Below, in pieces: positions 1 to 9,397 of a stretch of 64,000 nt of DNA (within the stretch, counting starts at the first letter, position 1; each line of letters opens with the position of its first letter). A program made the position numbers and the translations under genes. The notes under the pieces are model-generated. The model saw only the letters and a program-made list of their open reading frames with translations, was not told the origin of the DNA and did not search any database. The DNA is from Pontibacter sp. Tf4 (GTDB lineage: Bacteria; Bacteroidota; Bacteroidia; Cytophagales; Hymenobacteraceae), in assembly GCF_014212495.1 (NCBI RefSeq), contig NZ_JACKZC010000007.1, positions 248,001 through 312,000 of the forward strand. Reading direction: 5' to 3'.

Positions 1-941
1 GTAGCCCTTACTACACCGGTAAATGTTGTACCGGCAATTACGCAGGTATCCAGCGGTTCCAGCTTTGGCGGGTTGTTCGGCGTGTCCTTTACAATAATCT
101 GCATGTCGCGTACTACTTCGCCAAGCTTTATGACACCGCCATTTCGGGCTACGCGCCACTCTTCTACTACAAAGGCCACGTTGTATTCCCCTGCCATACA
201 GGGCGCATCCCACACCAGCTGTCCGTCTTCAATATCCAGGGTAAAAATGGAGGCTGTGGTGCCCTCCGAGTTATTACAGTTAAATGTACGGTTGGGCAAA
301 CTATAGCCTGGCACCGGCACAATGTTACCGGCAGCATCTTTCCGGAGCGGTACTCTCAATTTAAAGGCAAGGCTGTCACCGTCGCGGTCGTAGGCACCGG
401 GGTTATGTACCCATACTTTGCCTACAGCGGCTATATCTATAGGCGCAACTGTAAGTACCGGCGTACTGTTAAAGCCGCGTAGCGAGCTGATATTTATAGT
501 AGTGGTGATCAGAAAGGAATGCTGGTCGGTGGGTCCGGTCATGTTCAGGATACCGGCATTCCGGTTTATACCGTTCCATGATACAGTGTAAGTACCATCA
601 GCGCTGTAAGTGTATTCCCATCTGTAAACGTTCTTGTCGGTGTTGTTCCCGATATTAGGACCACGGCTCGCGCCTGTTTCCCTGGTTACGGTCACCACAT
701 TTCCATCCCCCATCGACATTTCCACTTCAGGGTGGTCGGCCAGCGAGGTGGCATCCATGTAGATGATCATGGTAAAGAAGAAGCGGCGCGGATTAGGGTT
801 AGCAGTCGTATCGCGCTTAGCCGTAATGTCTCCGGCTCTGATGTGTGTAGCCTGTGCCTCCGTAAGTGAACCCAACAGCAATATCAACACCCACAACAAA
901 CTACCCGGCAACAGGTACCTTAAGCGTAAAGAATTTGGCAT
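1..941 (-). CDS. Secreted surface protein, gliding-motility/PKD type (5' part only)
   Basis: An open frame runs from an ATG at 939-941 leftwards off the window, so only about the first 313 residues are present. The N-terminus (MPNSLRLRYLLPGSLL, then a hydrophobic stretch ending TEAQA) is a Sec signal peptide, followed by THIRAGDIT. That opening and the repeated beta-rich segments (for example DRDGDSLAFKL and DIEDGQLVWDAP) resemble large Bacteroidota surface proteins that often end in a gliding-motility-associated C-terminal sorting domain. The C-terminus is outside the window, so type IX export is an inference. It is divergent from sdhC across a 372-bp gap. Exact function unknown. Confidence 0.75.
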   Translation of the reverse strand, partial: MPNSLRLRYLLPGSLLWVLILLLGSLTEAQATHIRAGDITAKRDTTANPNPRRFFFTMIIYMDATSLADHPEVEMSMGDGNVVTVTRETGASRGPNIGNNTDKNVYRWEYTYSADGTYTVSWNGINRNAGILNMTGPTDQHSFLITTTINISSLRGFNSTPVLTVAPIDIAAVGKVWVHNPGAYDRDGDSLAFKLRVPLRKDAAGNIVPVPGYSLPNRTFNCNNSEGTTASIFTLDIEDGQLVWDAPCMAGEYNVAFVVEEWRVARNGGVIKLGEVVRDMQIIVKDTPNNPPKLEPLDTCVIAGTTFTGVVRA

Positions 942-1313
942 ATAGGTAGGGTTAGGCAGTAAACAAAGGTATAACTTTAACTTAAAATATCAGTTTTTGT
1001 TGCTTATTATACTACAATACTTCTGGCCGGAGGCCTGTCTGGAACACATCGTTGCGCCGCAAACAACTCCTGAAGCTGTGTGTTATTAATGGTACACTGC
1101 CACTTAGTACTCTTATACGGTTACAAATGCATTTCGCCGCACTGCTTTTGGAGCAATTTTCACCCGTAAAACCACCCCCGGGCTATTTATATGGCCAATT
1201 TACAGCCGGCAATTTAGATTAATTCAAAATTTGATATTAAATTGTTTTATACAGGGTGCGCGTGTACCTTTGAGAATTAAAAAGCTTCATTATTTAACCT
1301 ATAACAAATACAG
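942..1313. other. Divergent intergenic region upstream of sdhC
   Basis: This 372-bp gap separates the leftward surface-protein gene from the rightward sdh operon. No ORF with a plausible start and composition was seen. The part nearest sdhC holds a good Bacteroidota-type promoter, listed separately. The leftward gene's promoter was not resolved. Confidence 0.6.
1241..1272 (+). promoter_or_regulatory. Bacteroidota-type promoter of sdhCAB
   Basis: A -33 element ATTG (1241-1244) and a -7 element TACCTTTG (1265-1272, consensus TAnnTTTG) are separated by 20 bp. The sdhC start codon is 41 bp downstream of the -7 box, leaving a short leader. Confidence 0.6.
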
Positions 1314-1988
1314 ATGAATTGGTTTACTAAAACGTTTTCCAGTACAATCGGGCGCAAGATCATCATGTCGATCACGGGTCTTTTCCTCTGCTCTTTCCTG
1401 GTGGTGCACCTGGCTGGTAACCTCACGCTTTTTTACAAAGATGGTGGCGAGGCGTTTAATATTTACTCCCATTTTATGGCGAATAACATGCTTATCCGCA
1501 TCATGGAGATCGTACTGGTGTTAGGGTTCGTGTTCCACATCTACGATGCGGTAGTACTGACTCGCCGCAACAAGGCTGCTCGCCCTGTAGGCTACTATAA
1601 CAGCCACCCGGAGCAGAACAGCACCTGGTCTTCCCGTAACATGGGTCTGCTGGGCACGGTAATTCTGGTGTTTTTGCTGGTGCACCTGTGGAACTTCTTC
1701 GTTCCTGCCCGATTCGGCGAATTGGAAGGTGTTCCGAACGCAGACTACCTGAACCTGTACAGCGAAGTAGTGCTGGCCTTTAAAAACCCGATCTATGTGG
1801 CACTTTATGTGATCGCCATGGTGGCACTTGCTTACCACCTGATCCACGGTTTCCAGAGTGCTTTCCAGTCGCTGGGCCTTAATCACAAAAAGTATACGCC
1901 GTTTATCCAGAAGTTTGGCTACGCTTTCTCAGTGCTCATTTGCCTGGGCTTTGCCGCTATTCCGCTTTACTTCTTTTTCTTCGTGTAA
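1314..1988 (+). CDS. sdhC: Succinate dehydrogenase cytochrome b558 subunit
   Basis: Membrane anchor of respiratory complex II (B-type succinate:quinone oxidoreductase). It binds haem b and quinone in the inner membrane and carries electrons from SdhAB. The 224-residue protein has about five hydrophobic helices. Candidate haem-ligand histidines lie in VVHLAGN (about residue 32), VFHIYDA, VHLWNFF and YHLIHGF. The N-terminus FSSTIGRKIIMSITG is typical of the Bacteroidota b558 family, as is the length. It is first in the sdhC-sdhA-sdhB operon, 21 bp before sdhA. No separate SdhD is expected because B-type enzymes have one anchor. Confidence 0.95.
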   Translation: MNWFTKTFSSTIGRKIIMSITGLFLCSFLVVHLAGNLTLFYKDGGEAFNIYSHFMANNMLIRIMEIVLVLGFVFHIYDAVVLTRRNKAARPVGYYNSHPEQNSTWSSRNMGLLGTVILVFLLVHLWNFFVPARFGELEGVPNADYLNLYSEVVLAFKNPIYVALYVIAMVALAYHLIHGFQSAFQSLGLNHKKYTPFIQKFGYAFSVLICLGFAAIPLYFFFFV

Positions 1989-2009
1989 CATCCAGATTCT
2001 ATAGTTTAT

Positions 2010-3944
2010 ATGATATTAGATTCTAAAATCCCGGAAGGCCCATTGGCCGAAAAATGGGACAAGCATAAATTTAATGTGAAGCTGGTAAACCCGGCCAACA
2101 AACGTAAATACGATATTATAGTAGTAGGAACCGGTCTTGCCGGTGCATCTGCTGCTGCAACCCTTGGCGAGCTGGGCTACAACGTAAAAGCATTCTGCTT
2201 CCAGGACTCTCCGCGCCGTGCGCACTCTATTGCAGCGCAGGGTGGTATAAACGCTGCTAAAAACTACCAGAACGACGGCGACTCTATTTTCCGCCTGTTC
2301 TACGATACTATTAAAGGTGGCGACTACCGTGCCCGTGAGGCCAACGTGTACCGCCTGGCGCAGGTATCTGTTAACATCATTGACCAGTGCGTGGCACAGG
2401 GTGTTCCTTTTGCGCGTGAGTACGGCGGCCTGCTGGCTAACCGCTCATTTGGTGGTGCTCAGGTGTCCCGTACGTTCTACGCCCGTGGCCAGACCGGACA
2501 GCAGCTGTTGTTAGGTGCTTATTCAGCGCTTAACCGCCAGATTGCTTATGGTAAAGTAAAAATGTACCCACGTACCGAAATGCTTGACCTGGTAATGGTA
2601 GATGGCAAGGCACGCGGTATAGTGGTACGTAACCTGATCACAGGTAAAATTGAATCGCACAGTGCGCACGCGGTTGTGCTGGCAACAGGTGGTTACGGTA
2701 ACGTATTCTTCCTGTCAACTAACGCGATGGGTTCTAACGCAACAGCAGCCTGGAGAGCACACAAAAAAGGTGCTTTGTTCGCTAACCCTTGCTTTACCCA
2801 GATTCACCCGACCTGTATCCCGGTTTCCGGCGACTATCAGTCTAAACTGACGCTGATGTCAGAATCGCTGCGTAACGATGGCCGTGTGTGGGTACCTAAA
2901 ACTGTTGAGATTGCCCAGCGCCTGCGTAAAGGCGAGATCACAGTAAACGACATTAAAGAAGAAGACCGCGATTACTACCTGGAGCGCAAATACCCTGCCT
3001 TTGGTAACCTAGTACCGCGCGACGTGGCATCACGTAACGCCAAACTGGTTTGCGACGAAGGACGTGGTGTAGGCTCTTCCGGCCTTGCCGTTTTCCTTGA
3101 CTTTGCAGATGCTATCAAGCGTGATGGTCAGGCTACAGTGGCTGCCAAGTATGGTAACCTGTTCGAGATGTATGAGAAGATCACGGACGAGAACCCGTAC
3201 GAAAGACCAATGCGTATTTACCCGGCTGTACACTATACCATGGGTGGCCTTTGGGTAGACTATAACCTGATGACAAACATCCCTGGCCTGTACGCTACCG
3301 GCGAGTGTAATTTCTCTGACCACGGTGCGAACCGCCTGGGTGCTTCTGCGTTGATGCAGGGCCTTGCTGACGGTTACTTCGTAATTCCTTACACAATCGG
3401 CGATTACCTGGCGCAGAACCCAACTACAAAAGTTACAACTGACCACCCTGCCTTTAAAGAGGCAGAGCAGGCTGTTATCGCGAAGAACAACCAGCTGCTT
3501 TCTATCAATGGTACCCGCACTGTTGATGATTTCCATAAAGCACTTGGCTTGCTGATGTGGGATTACTGCGGAATGGCCCGTACTGCGGAAGGCCTTCAGT
3601 TCGCGAAACAGGAGATCCGTAAGCTGCGCGATGAGTTCTGGAGAGATGTGAAAGTTGTTGGTGTAAACGAAGAACTGAACATCACTTTAGAGAAAGCGAA
3701 CCGTGTAGCCGACTTCCTGGAACTTGGTGAACTGATGGTAGACGATGCGCTGCACAGAAACGAGTCGTGCGGTGGTCACTTCCGTGAAGAATACCAGACA
3801 CCTGAGAACGAAGCCCTGCGTGACGATGAGAACTTTGCCTATGTTGCTGCCTGGGAGTTTACAGGCGTTGGCAACGAGCCGGTACTTCATAAAGAAGAAC
3901 TGAAGTTCGAGAACGTGAAGCTAACACAGCGTAGCTATAAATAA
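2010..3944 (+). CDS. sdhA: Succinate dehydrogenase/fumarate reductase flavoprotein subunit
   Basis: Catalytic subunit of complex II. It oxidises succinate to fumarate with covalently bound FAD on the cytoplasmic face of the membrane. The 644-residue protein starts with a Rossmann motif [12 protein letters not shown] (about 39-50). The FAD-linking histidine lies in [11 protein letters not shown] (His about 72). Substrate-site segments include HPTCIP, the [10 protein letters not shown] motif and RLGASAL in the capping/FAD region. Length and order match the Bacteroidota B-type enzyme. It is co-transcribed with sdhC and sdhB; the gap to sdhB carries an AT-rich inverted repeat. Confidence 0.97.
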   Translation: MILDSKIPEGPLAEKWDKHKFNVKLVNPANKRKYDIIVVGTGLAGASAAATLGELGYNVKAFCFQDSPRRAHSIAAQGGINAAKNYQNDGDSIFRLFYDTIKGGDYRAREANVYRLAQVSVNIIDQCVAQGVPFAREYGGLLANRSFGGAQVSRTFYARGQTGQQLLLGAYSALNRQIAYGKVKMYPRTEMLDLVMVDGKARGIVVRNLITGKIESHSAHAVVLATGGYGNVFFLSTNAMGSNATAAWRAHKKGALFANPCFTQIHPTCIPVSGDYQSKLTLMSESLRNDGRVWVPKTVEIAQRLRKGEITVNDIKEEDRDYYLERKYPAFGNLVPRDVASRNAKLVCDEGRGVGSSGLAVFLDFADAIKRDGQATVAAKYGNLFEMYEKITDENPYERPMRIYPAVHYTMGGLWVDYNLMTNIPGLYATGECNFSDHGANRLGASALMQGLADGYFVIPYTIGDYLAQNPTTKVTTDHPAFKEAEQAVIAKNNQLLSINGTRTVDDFHKALGLLMWDYCGMARTAEGLQFAKQEIRKLRDEFWRDVKVVGVNEELNITLEKANRVADFLELGELMVDDALHRNESCGGHFREEYQTPENEALRDDENFAYVAAWEFTGVGNEPVLHKEELKFENVKLTQRSYK

Positions 3945-4030
3945 TGAATAATTAATAATTAAGAATGAATAGAGTCTGAAACAGACGATTCGTAATTCTT
4001 AATTCGTAATTCTTAATTCGTAATTAATAA
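3942..4030. repeat. AT-rich inverted-repeat element between sdhA and sdhB
   Basis: The gap consists of short repeated words (AATTAATAATTAAGAAT on the left, ATTCGTAATTCTTAATTCG-type words on the right) that are partly complementary. A perfect 5-bp mini-hairpin GTCTG-AAA-CAGAC (about 3974-3986) sits at the centre. It begins at the sdhA stop codon and ends just before sdhB. It is one of eight such elements in the window, all between co-directional genes. Confidence 0.7.
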
Positions 4031-4034
4031 AGAA

Positions 4035-4820
4035 ATGGCTGGAAGTAATCCAAATGCTAAACCAATGGACCTGACACTAAAGGTTTGGCGCCAAAAAAAT
4101 AGAGAAGCAGCAGGTGCTATGGTAACATACCCTGTTAAAGGTATCTCCCCGGATATGTCGTTCCTGGAGATGCTGGATGTACTGAACGAAGACCTGCTGC
4201 GCCGCGGCGAAGACCCGATCGCATTCGACCACGATTGCCGTGAAGGTATCTGCGGTATGTGCAGCCTGTATATCAATGGTCGCCCACATGGCCCGGAGCG
4301 CGGTACTACTACGTGCCAACTGCACATGCGCCACTTCAACGATGGAGATACTATATCGATAGAGCCTTGGAGAGCAGCTGCTTTCCCGGTGCATAAAGAC
4401 CTTGTAGTGGATCGTTCAGCGTTCGACCGTATTCAGCAGGCGGGTGGTTATATCTCTGTAAACACAGGCGGTGTACCAGATGCAAATGCAATTCCTATTG
4501 GCAAATCAATTGCTGATAAGGCGTTTGACGCGGCTACCTGTATCGGTTGCGGTGCGTGCGTGGCGGCCTGTAAAAACTCATCAGCTATGCTGTTTGTGAG
4601 TGCGAAGGTATCGCAGCTGGCTATGTTGCCTCAGGGTAAAACAGAGCGCAAAACGCGTGCTGAGAACATGGTAAGCCAGATGGATGTTGAAGGCTTTGGT
4701 GCCTGCTCTAACACAGGAGCCTGCGCGGCAGAATGCCCGGTAGGTATCTCTTTGGAGAACATTGCCATCCTGAACAGAGAGTATCTGAGCGCAAAAGCTA
4801 CATCAGAGCATGTTGCCTAA
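4035..4820 (+). CDS. sdhB: Succinate dehydrogenase iron-sulfur subunit
   Basis: Electron-transfer subunit linking the SdhA flavin to the SdhC haem/quinone. The 261-residue protein has an N-terminal plant-type 2Fe-2S domain (CREGICGMC, about 68-76, with a fourth Cys in TTTCQ, about 94). A C-terminal domain carries [12 protein letters not shown] (about 167) and [12 protein letters not shown] (about 228), which ligate the 4Fe-4S and 3Fe-4S clusters. Last gene of the operon, followed 19 bp later by a terminator hairpin. Confidence 0.96.
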   Translation: MAGSNPNAKPMDLTLKVWRQKNREAAGAMVTYPVKGISPDMSFLEMLDVLNEDLLRRGEDPIAFDHDCREGICGMCSLYINGRPHGPERGTTTCQLHMRHFNDGDTISIEPWRAAAFPVHKDLVVDRSAFDRIQQAGGYISVNTGGVPDANAIPIGKSIADKAFDAATCIGCGACVAACKNSSAMLFVSAKVSQLAMLPQGKTERKTRAENMVSQMDVEGFGACSNTGACAAECPVGISLENIAILNREYLSAKATSEHVA

Positions 4821-4838
4821 GGCTATCTGATAAATATG

Positions 4839-4868
4839 AAAAGCGGAGCAGCAATGTTCCGCTTTTTT
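4839..4868 (+). terminator. Rho-independent terminator of sdhCAB
   Basis: A 9-bp stem AAAAGCGGA / TCCGCTTTT with a 10-nt loop is followed by a T-run (4863-4868). Confidence 0.8.
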
Positions 4869-4962
4869 GTTTTATAGCCATTACTTTCTAATATTGTTCC
4901 CTTAACTATTTTACAACTTTACATCCTTACGCCTGTTAAAGGGGTAAATCCACCTTCGCACC

Positions 4963-5487
4963 ATGATCACATTAATTTCAGGCACCAACAGACCTGAATC
5001 CAACAGCATTGCTATCGTAAACCTATACGCTTCGCTTTTAGAACAGCATGGCGCAGCTTACCAAATCCTTGACCTGGCCCAGCTTCCGGCGGACTTTATA
5101 TTCACGGCGTTGTACAAGAATACCGGTAAGAACGAGCAGTTTAATAAGCTGGCCTCTATGGTGGCAAATGCTGATAAGTTCGTGTTTGTGGTGCCGGAAT
5201 ATAACTCCTCTTTCCCGGGTGTGCTGAAAGCCTTTATTGACGGGCTGGAGTACCCCAACACCTTCCAGCATAAGAAAGGAGCGCTGATCGGGCTATCGTC
5301 GGGGATGCAGGGCAGCGGCCTGTCGTTAAGCCACTTGTCGGATGTACTGAACTACCTGGGTATGCATGTAATGGCCATGCGCCTGAAACTGGCTCATATC
5401 GAAAAGAATTTTGATGGAACACAGCTCACCAACAAACTATACCAAGAGCTGCTGGAGCAGCATGTAGAGCAGTTATTGAAGTTCTGA
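4963..5487 (+). CDS. NADPH-dependent FMN reductase family protein
   Basis: Flavodoxin-fold oxidoreductase of 174 residues, the usual size for small NAD(P)H:FMN reductases and azoreductases. The phosphate-binding loop GTNRPESNS (about 7-15) and the second flavin loop PEYNSSFPGVLKAFID (about 79-94) are clear. It probably reduces free flavin or quinone-like substrates in the cytoplasm; the substrate cannot be told from sequence. It stands alone between the sdh terminator and the convergent ftsZ, with its end close to a shared terminator. Confidence 0.85.
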   Translation: MITLISGTNRPESNSIAIVNLYASLLEQHGAAYQILDLAQLPADFIFTALYKNTGKNEQFNKLASMVANADKFVFVVPEYNSSFPGVLKAFIDGLEYPNTFQHKKGALIGLSSGMQGSGLSLSHLSDVLNYLGMHVMAMRLKLAHIEKNFDGTQLTNKLYQELLEQHVEQLLKF

Positions 5488-5754
5488 CAGGTCTGCTATA
5501 GTTGCTATAGTTTTGCCCGCTATGGCTGTCTTACAACGCTCTCCAAACATTTATACAAGTTCTGAAATCATATCTTGTGAGGGCTAAACTATAGTTTAAA
5601 ACAAAGGTATTACGGAGATATAGTAGTAGCATATTACGCCGTCAACTATAGTTCAACTATAGTTTATAAGTATTATACATTTTGCCAACTATAGCCCTAT
5701 AAAGCAAAAAAGGCTGCCAAATTCGGCAGCCTTTTTTATAGCAGGGAAATGATA
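5488..5754. other. Convergent gap with several AACTATAGTT copies
   Basis: The 267-bp gap between two convergent genes holds no ORF. It has at least three perfect AACTATAGTT palindromes (5587-5596, 5644-5653, 5655-5664), further partial copies, and the bidirectional terminator at its right end. Confidence 0.6.
5706..5738. terminator. Bidirectional terminator between the FMN reductase gene and ftsZ
   Basis: Stem AAAAAAGGCTGCC / GGCAGCCTTTTTT with a 6-nt loop. There is an A-run on one side and a T-run on the other, so it can end transcription from both convergent units, including the long dcw transcript. Confidence 0.85.
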
Positions 5755-7290
5755 TTAGTCTACGTTATCGTGCAGGAAGCTATTGTTTCCTAAGATCTCG
5801 TTGTCATCGTTCAGGTTGAAGCGGGAAATGCTGCGCTCTGAAGAATGTGTCACTGATTCCAACGCAACATTACGACGAAGGTAGGCCGGTACTTCCAGCT
5901 TCTCTTTTATCGCTTCTGAGGTGTTTTCAGTACTTAGTCTGCGCAGGCGCTCGCGGCGCTCTTCCTGCTTGCGTCTCATCAGTTCACGCTCTTCTGCTTC
6001 CTGAATAGCACGTTCATCTGCCTTAGGGGCAAAAAAGCTGTCAGTTGTATCAGCTGCATTCAGATCAAACACAATGCGGTTTGGCTGTTGTGGTTGCTCT
6101 ACCGGTCTGCGCATTTCGTACTGAGGAGCAGGTGCTGGTGCCGGAGCTGGTGCAGGCATTGGAGCAGGAGCAGGTGCCTGTGCTACCGGAGCCGGCGCTA
6201 CTACCTGCTTTGGAACAAATGTAGTTACTTCTACAACTTCTGGCTTGGCAGCTGCAACTTCAATTTTTTTTTCGCTTTCCAGATCAAAAACTGTCTTCTT
6301 TGGCTCCATCAGGTTATCGCTGTTGCTGGCAAAGCCTGTTGCAATAACGGTAACGCGGATGCTCTGGCCCAATGTAGAGTCGATGCCATGACCGAAGATC
6401 ACTTCAGCTTCCTGGCCGGCTTTATCCTGGATGTATTCGGTGATCTCAGTCAGTTCGTCCATCTCCAGCTCAGCCTGCTCACCAGACATGATAGAAAGAA
6501 GGATCTTCTGAGCACCGTGAATATCTGTATTGTTCAATAAAGGAGAAGATAACGCTTCTTCAGCAGCACGCAGCGCACGGCCTTCGCCTTCGGTTATCGC
6601 AGAACCCATCACTGCGGCACCGGAGTCTTTCATAACCGTTTTCACGTCTTCAAAGTCAACGTTCACTTCAGCAGTAACTGTAATTATCTCCGCTATAGAT
6701 TTAGCGGCAGTCGTTAACACGTTATCTGCTTTTGCAAAAGCCTCACGGATGGTCAGGTTACCAAACATCTCGCGCAGCTTGTCATTCAGGATCACCAGGA
6801 TCGTGTCGCAGTTCTCGCTCAGCTCACGAACGCCGTCTTCAGCAGCCTGCTTTTTCTTGCGTCCTTCAAAACCAAAAGGAGCTGTAACGATACCTACGGT
6901 AAGGATACCAAGCTCTTTGGCAACTTTTGCAATAACAGGAGCAGCACCAGTACCAGTACCACCACCCATACCAGCCGTGATAAACACCATTTTAGTATCG
7001 GTGCTCAGCATTTCACGGATCTCTTCTTTGCTCTCTAAGGCAGCCTGACGGCCTTTTTCAGGGTTTGCTCCGGCACCTAAACCTTCTGTCAGGTTCTGGC
7101 CGATGGCAAGCTTGGTAGGAACGCCACTGCTTTTCAGGGCCTGTGCATCGGTGTTGCAGATAATGAACTCTACGTCTTTGATGCCCTGGCTATACATATG
7201 GTTTACAGCGTTGCTGCCACCGCCCCCTACGCCAATCACTTTGATGATGGACTTACTGCTTGACGGTAAGTCGAAAGTGTACATGCTCAT
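5755..7290 (-). CDS. ftsZ: Cell division protein FtsZ
   Basis: Tubulin-like GTPase that forms the cytokinetic ring. The 511-residue protein has GVGGGGSNAVNHM (about 20-32), the tubulin signature GGGTGTGAAPV (about 110) and the catalytic T7 loop NVDFEDV (about 210). After the core comes a long Pro/Ala-rich linker (repeated PAPAP, about 370-400) and a charged C-terminus, an extended tail as usual in Bacteroidota. The first ATG (7290) is preceded by AGGAGA, which favours it over the second ATG two codons later. Last gene of the dcw cluster, 26 bp after ftsA. Confidence 0.97.
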   Translation of the reverse strand: MSMYTFDLPSSSKSIIKVIGVGGGGSNAVNHMYSQGIKDVEFIICNTDAQALKSSGVPTKLAIGQNLTEGLGAGANPEKGRQAALESKEEIREMLSTDTKMVFITAGMGGGTGTGAAPVIAKVAKELGILTVGIVTAPFGFEGRKKKQAAEDGVRELSENCDTILVILNDKLREMFGNLTIREAFAKADNVLTTAAKSIAEIITVTAEVNVDFEDVKTVMKDSGAAVMGSAITEGEGRALRAAEEALSSPLLNNTDIHGAQKILLSIMSGEQAELEMDELTEITEYIQDKAGQEAEVIFGHGIDSTLGQSIRVTVIATGFASNSDNLMEPKKTVFDLESEKKIEVAAAKPEVVEVTTFVPKQVVAPAPVAQAPAPAPMPAPAPAPAPAPQYEMRRPVEQPQQPNRIVFDLNAADTTDSFFAPKADERAIQEAEERELMRRKQEERRERLRRLSTENTSEAIKEKLEVPAYLRRNVALESVTHSSERSISRFNLNDDNEILGNNSFLHDNVD

Positions 7291-7316
7291 GCTTATTTCT
7301 CCTGCTCTGTTATGGG

Positions 7317-8624
7317 TTAATAACTTTGTTTGTTGTTGTCTATGTCATCCGACAGCAGCCCCTTGATCATGCTGATCAGGCCGCCACCTTCCTTGTTGCC
7401 GGCTTTTGCGGCCGGTTTCTGGTATTCTTTTCGCTCCGGCACTTCTTCAATGCGTTCTGCACCGCGCTGGTCAATGGAATGATATCCTGCCAGCACCAAG
7501 CCTACGCTGGTAGCGTACATTGGGCTCTTTACTGCATCAATTTTCGATTTGCCCAGGTGCTCGTTCGGATAACCGATGCGGGTATCCATGCCGGAGATGT
7601 ACTCCACTAACTGCACCAGATTCTGCAACTGAGCTCCACCACCTGTAATAACTATACCTGCTGCCAGGCTGCTGGCATAACCTGATCTCACGATCTCTGC
7701 ATACACCAGTTCTACTATCTCTTCCATTCTTGCCTCAATAATATAGGCAAGGTTCTTCAAAGATATCTCTTTTGGTGTTCTGTCGCGCAGGCCAGGTATC
7801 GAAACTATTTCGTTTTCGGAGGCTTCGTCGGCAATGGCCTTGCCAAACTTTACTTTCAGCTGCTCTGCCTGGTTCTGCATTACCATGCAGCCTTGCTTGA
7901 TATCGGAAGTGATGATATTACCACCGAAAGGTAGAACTGCTGTGTGACGAATAATATTGTCTTTAAAGATGGCAATATCAGTGGTGCCGCCGCCAATATC
8001 TACCAGTGCCACGCCTGCTTCTTTCTCTTCCTCGCTCAGTACCGACATGCATGATGCCAGCGGCTCCAGGATAAGCTGATCCATTACCAGACCGGCACGC
8101 TGAATGCACTTGCTGATGTTGTTGATGGCATTTGTCTGGGCAGTGATGATGTGGAAGTCACCTTCCAGACGAACACCGGACATCCCTACCGGGTCAACTA
8201 TACCTTCTTCGTAGTCTACCTTGTATTCCTGCGGCATCACATGGATGATCTCGCTCCCAGGCGGTATCACCAGGCGGTACATGTCGTTGGTGAGACGCTT
8301 TACATCCTCTACTGTAATCTCGTTATCAGCTACCTGGCGCGTAATGCTACCATTGTGCTGCAGGCTTTTGATATGCTGACCGGCTATCCCAACGTTCACA
8401 ATGCCGATGTTGATATCTGCCTGTGCCTCTGCCTGCTTCACTGCTTTCACGATCGCTTCCACCGTTTTATCGATGTTGCTTACCATGCCGCGTACCACAC
8501 CTTCGGATGCGGCTTTACCCATACCCAGGATCTCCAGCTTACCAAACTCGTTTCTCCGACCTACAAGTGCGCAAACTTTGGTTGTGCCAATGTCCAAGCC
8601 TACTACTATTTTGTCGTTCTGCAT
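7317..8624 (-). CDS. ftsA: Cell division protein FtsA
   Basis: Actin-family ATPase that tethers FtsZ to the membrane and recruits later divisome proteins. The 435-residue protein shows VVGLDIGTTKVCALVG (about 7-22) and VDIGGGTTDIAIF (about 203-215), the two phosphate-binding motifs, and a later ITGGGAQL adenosine motif. The C-terminal GGLISMIKGLL segment can form the amphipathic membrane-targeting helix. It lies between ftsQ (10 bp upstream) and ftsZ. Confidence 0.96.
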   Translation of the reverse strand: MQNDKIVVGLDIGTTKVCALVGRRNEFGKLEILGMGKAASEGVVRGMVSNIDKTVEAIVKAVKQAEAQADINIGIVNVGIAGQHIKSLQHNGSITRQVADNEITVEDVKRLTNDMYRLVIPPGSEIIHVMPQEYKVDYEEGIVDPVGMSGVRLEGDFHIITAQTNAINNISKCIQRAGLVMDQLILEPLASCMSVLSEEEKEAGVALVDIGGGTTDIAIFKDNIIRHTAVLPFGGNIITSDIKQGCMVMQNQAEQLKVKFGKAIADEASENEIVSIPGLRDRTPKEISLKNLAYIIEARMEEIVELVYAEIVRSGYASSLAAGIVITGGGAQLQNLVQLVEYISGMDTRIGYPNEHLGKSKIDAVKSPMYATSVGLVLAGYHSIDQRGAERIEEVPERKEYQKPAAKAGNKEGGGLISMIKGLLSDDIDNNKQSY

Positions 8625-8634
8625 ATCTGTATAT

Positions 8635-9396
8635 TTATTCGCAAATAATCTGTTCTTCGTACTCTACATTCACTCTTTTATATTTGTCCCAGCCCATTAC
8701 AGGTAGCACTTCTTTATAAAAGATCATCAGTTTCCTGAACTTCTGCTCCAGGTTTACCGGCTTTCCAAACTCTATGGTATGGTCGCCTACCTGCGGCAGA
8801 AACGAAACTTTACCCTTGCCATCTATGTGCATCTGGGCTAACTGGGCTTTCCAGAACTGGTCGTTCTCAATGAACTGCAGTAAGGAAAGATAGGCCTGTC
8901 CGGTCGAATCCTGAAAAAACTCCTGGTTCAATGGTTTTAAATTCGCCGACCTGGTAATTGGGATCACACGAGCGGTGTATCTGTCGGAAAGAGGCAGGAT
9001 ATGCCCTTCTACATCAACGTATACGTCCTGATTTGCTTGTATAACTCTTGCTATAGGCCTGTTCTGTTTTACTTCTACTTTGATATTGCCCTGCAGGTCC
9101 CGGTACACATCCGCATCTGCCACAAATTTATGCGACTCGATCCGCTTTTCCAGGTTTTTCAGGTCAATGCTTTTATTGGGTAAGCCTTCCAAACCACGCT
9201 CTCCCTCACGGGTCAGCAGGGCTTTAATTTCCTTATCACCAATAAAGTAATTATTGTACTCATTACCAATATTTATTGACACTTTTTTACATACTTTTTC
9301 ATTTTGCCTTGAAGCTGAAAAACCTGCGAGCGTGCCAATTGTAACGATGCTACAACCTGCAAAAATTAAAGATTTTATTTTACTATTCAAGCCCAT
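8635..9396 (-). CDS. ftsQ: Cell division protein FtsQ/DivIB
   Basis: Single-pass membrane protein that links FtsL and FtsI to the divisome. The 253-residue protein has a short cytoplasmic N-terminus, one hydrophobic helix (about 9-28), a POTRA-like region (about 35-110, with FVADADVYRDLQGNI) and a beta domain. The sequence is weakly conserved, as usual for FtsQ, but size, topology and position between murC (1-bp gap) and ftsA support the call. Confidence 0.9.
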   Translation of the reverse strand: MGLNSKIKSLIFAGCSIVTIGTLAGFSASRQNEKVCKKVSINIGNEYNNYFIGDKEIKALLTREGERGLEGLPNKSIDLKNLEKRIESHKFVADADVYRDLQGNIKVEVKQNRPIARVIQANQDVYVDVEGHILPLSDRYTARVIPITRSANLKPLNQEFFQDSTGQAYLSLLQFIENDQFWKAQLAQMHIDGKGKVSFLPQVGDHTIEFGKPVNLEQKFRKLMIFYKEVLPVMGWDKYKRVNVEYEEQIICE

Positions 9397-9397
9397 A

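Noticed and set aside
6120-6190. Pro/Ala repeat in ftsZ as a tandem DNA repeat
   Set aside because: It encodes the disordered FtsZ linker, a normal feature, so it is not listed as a separate repeat.
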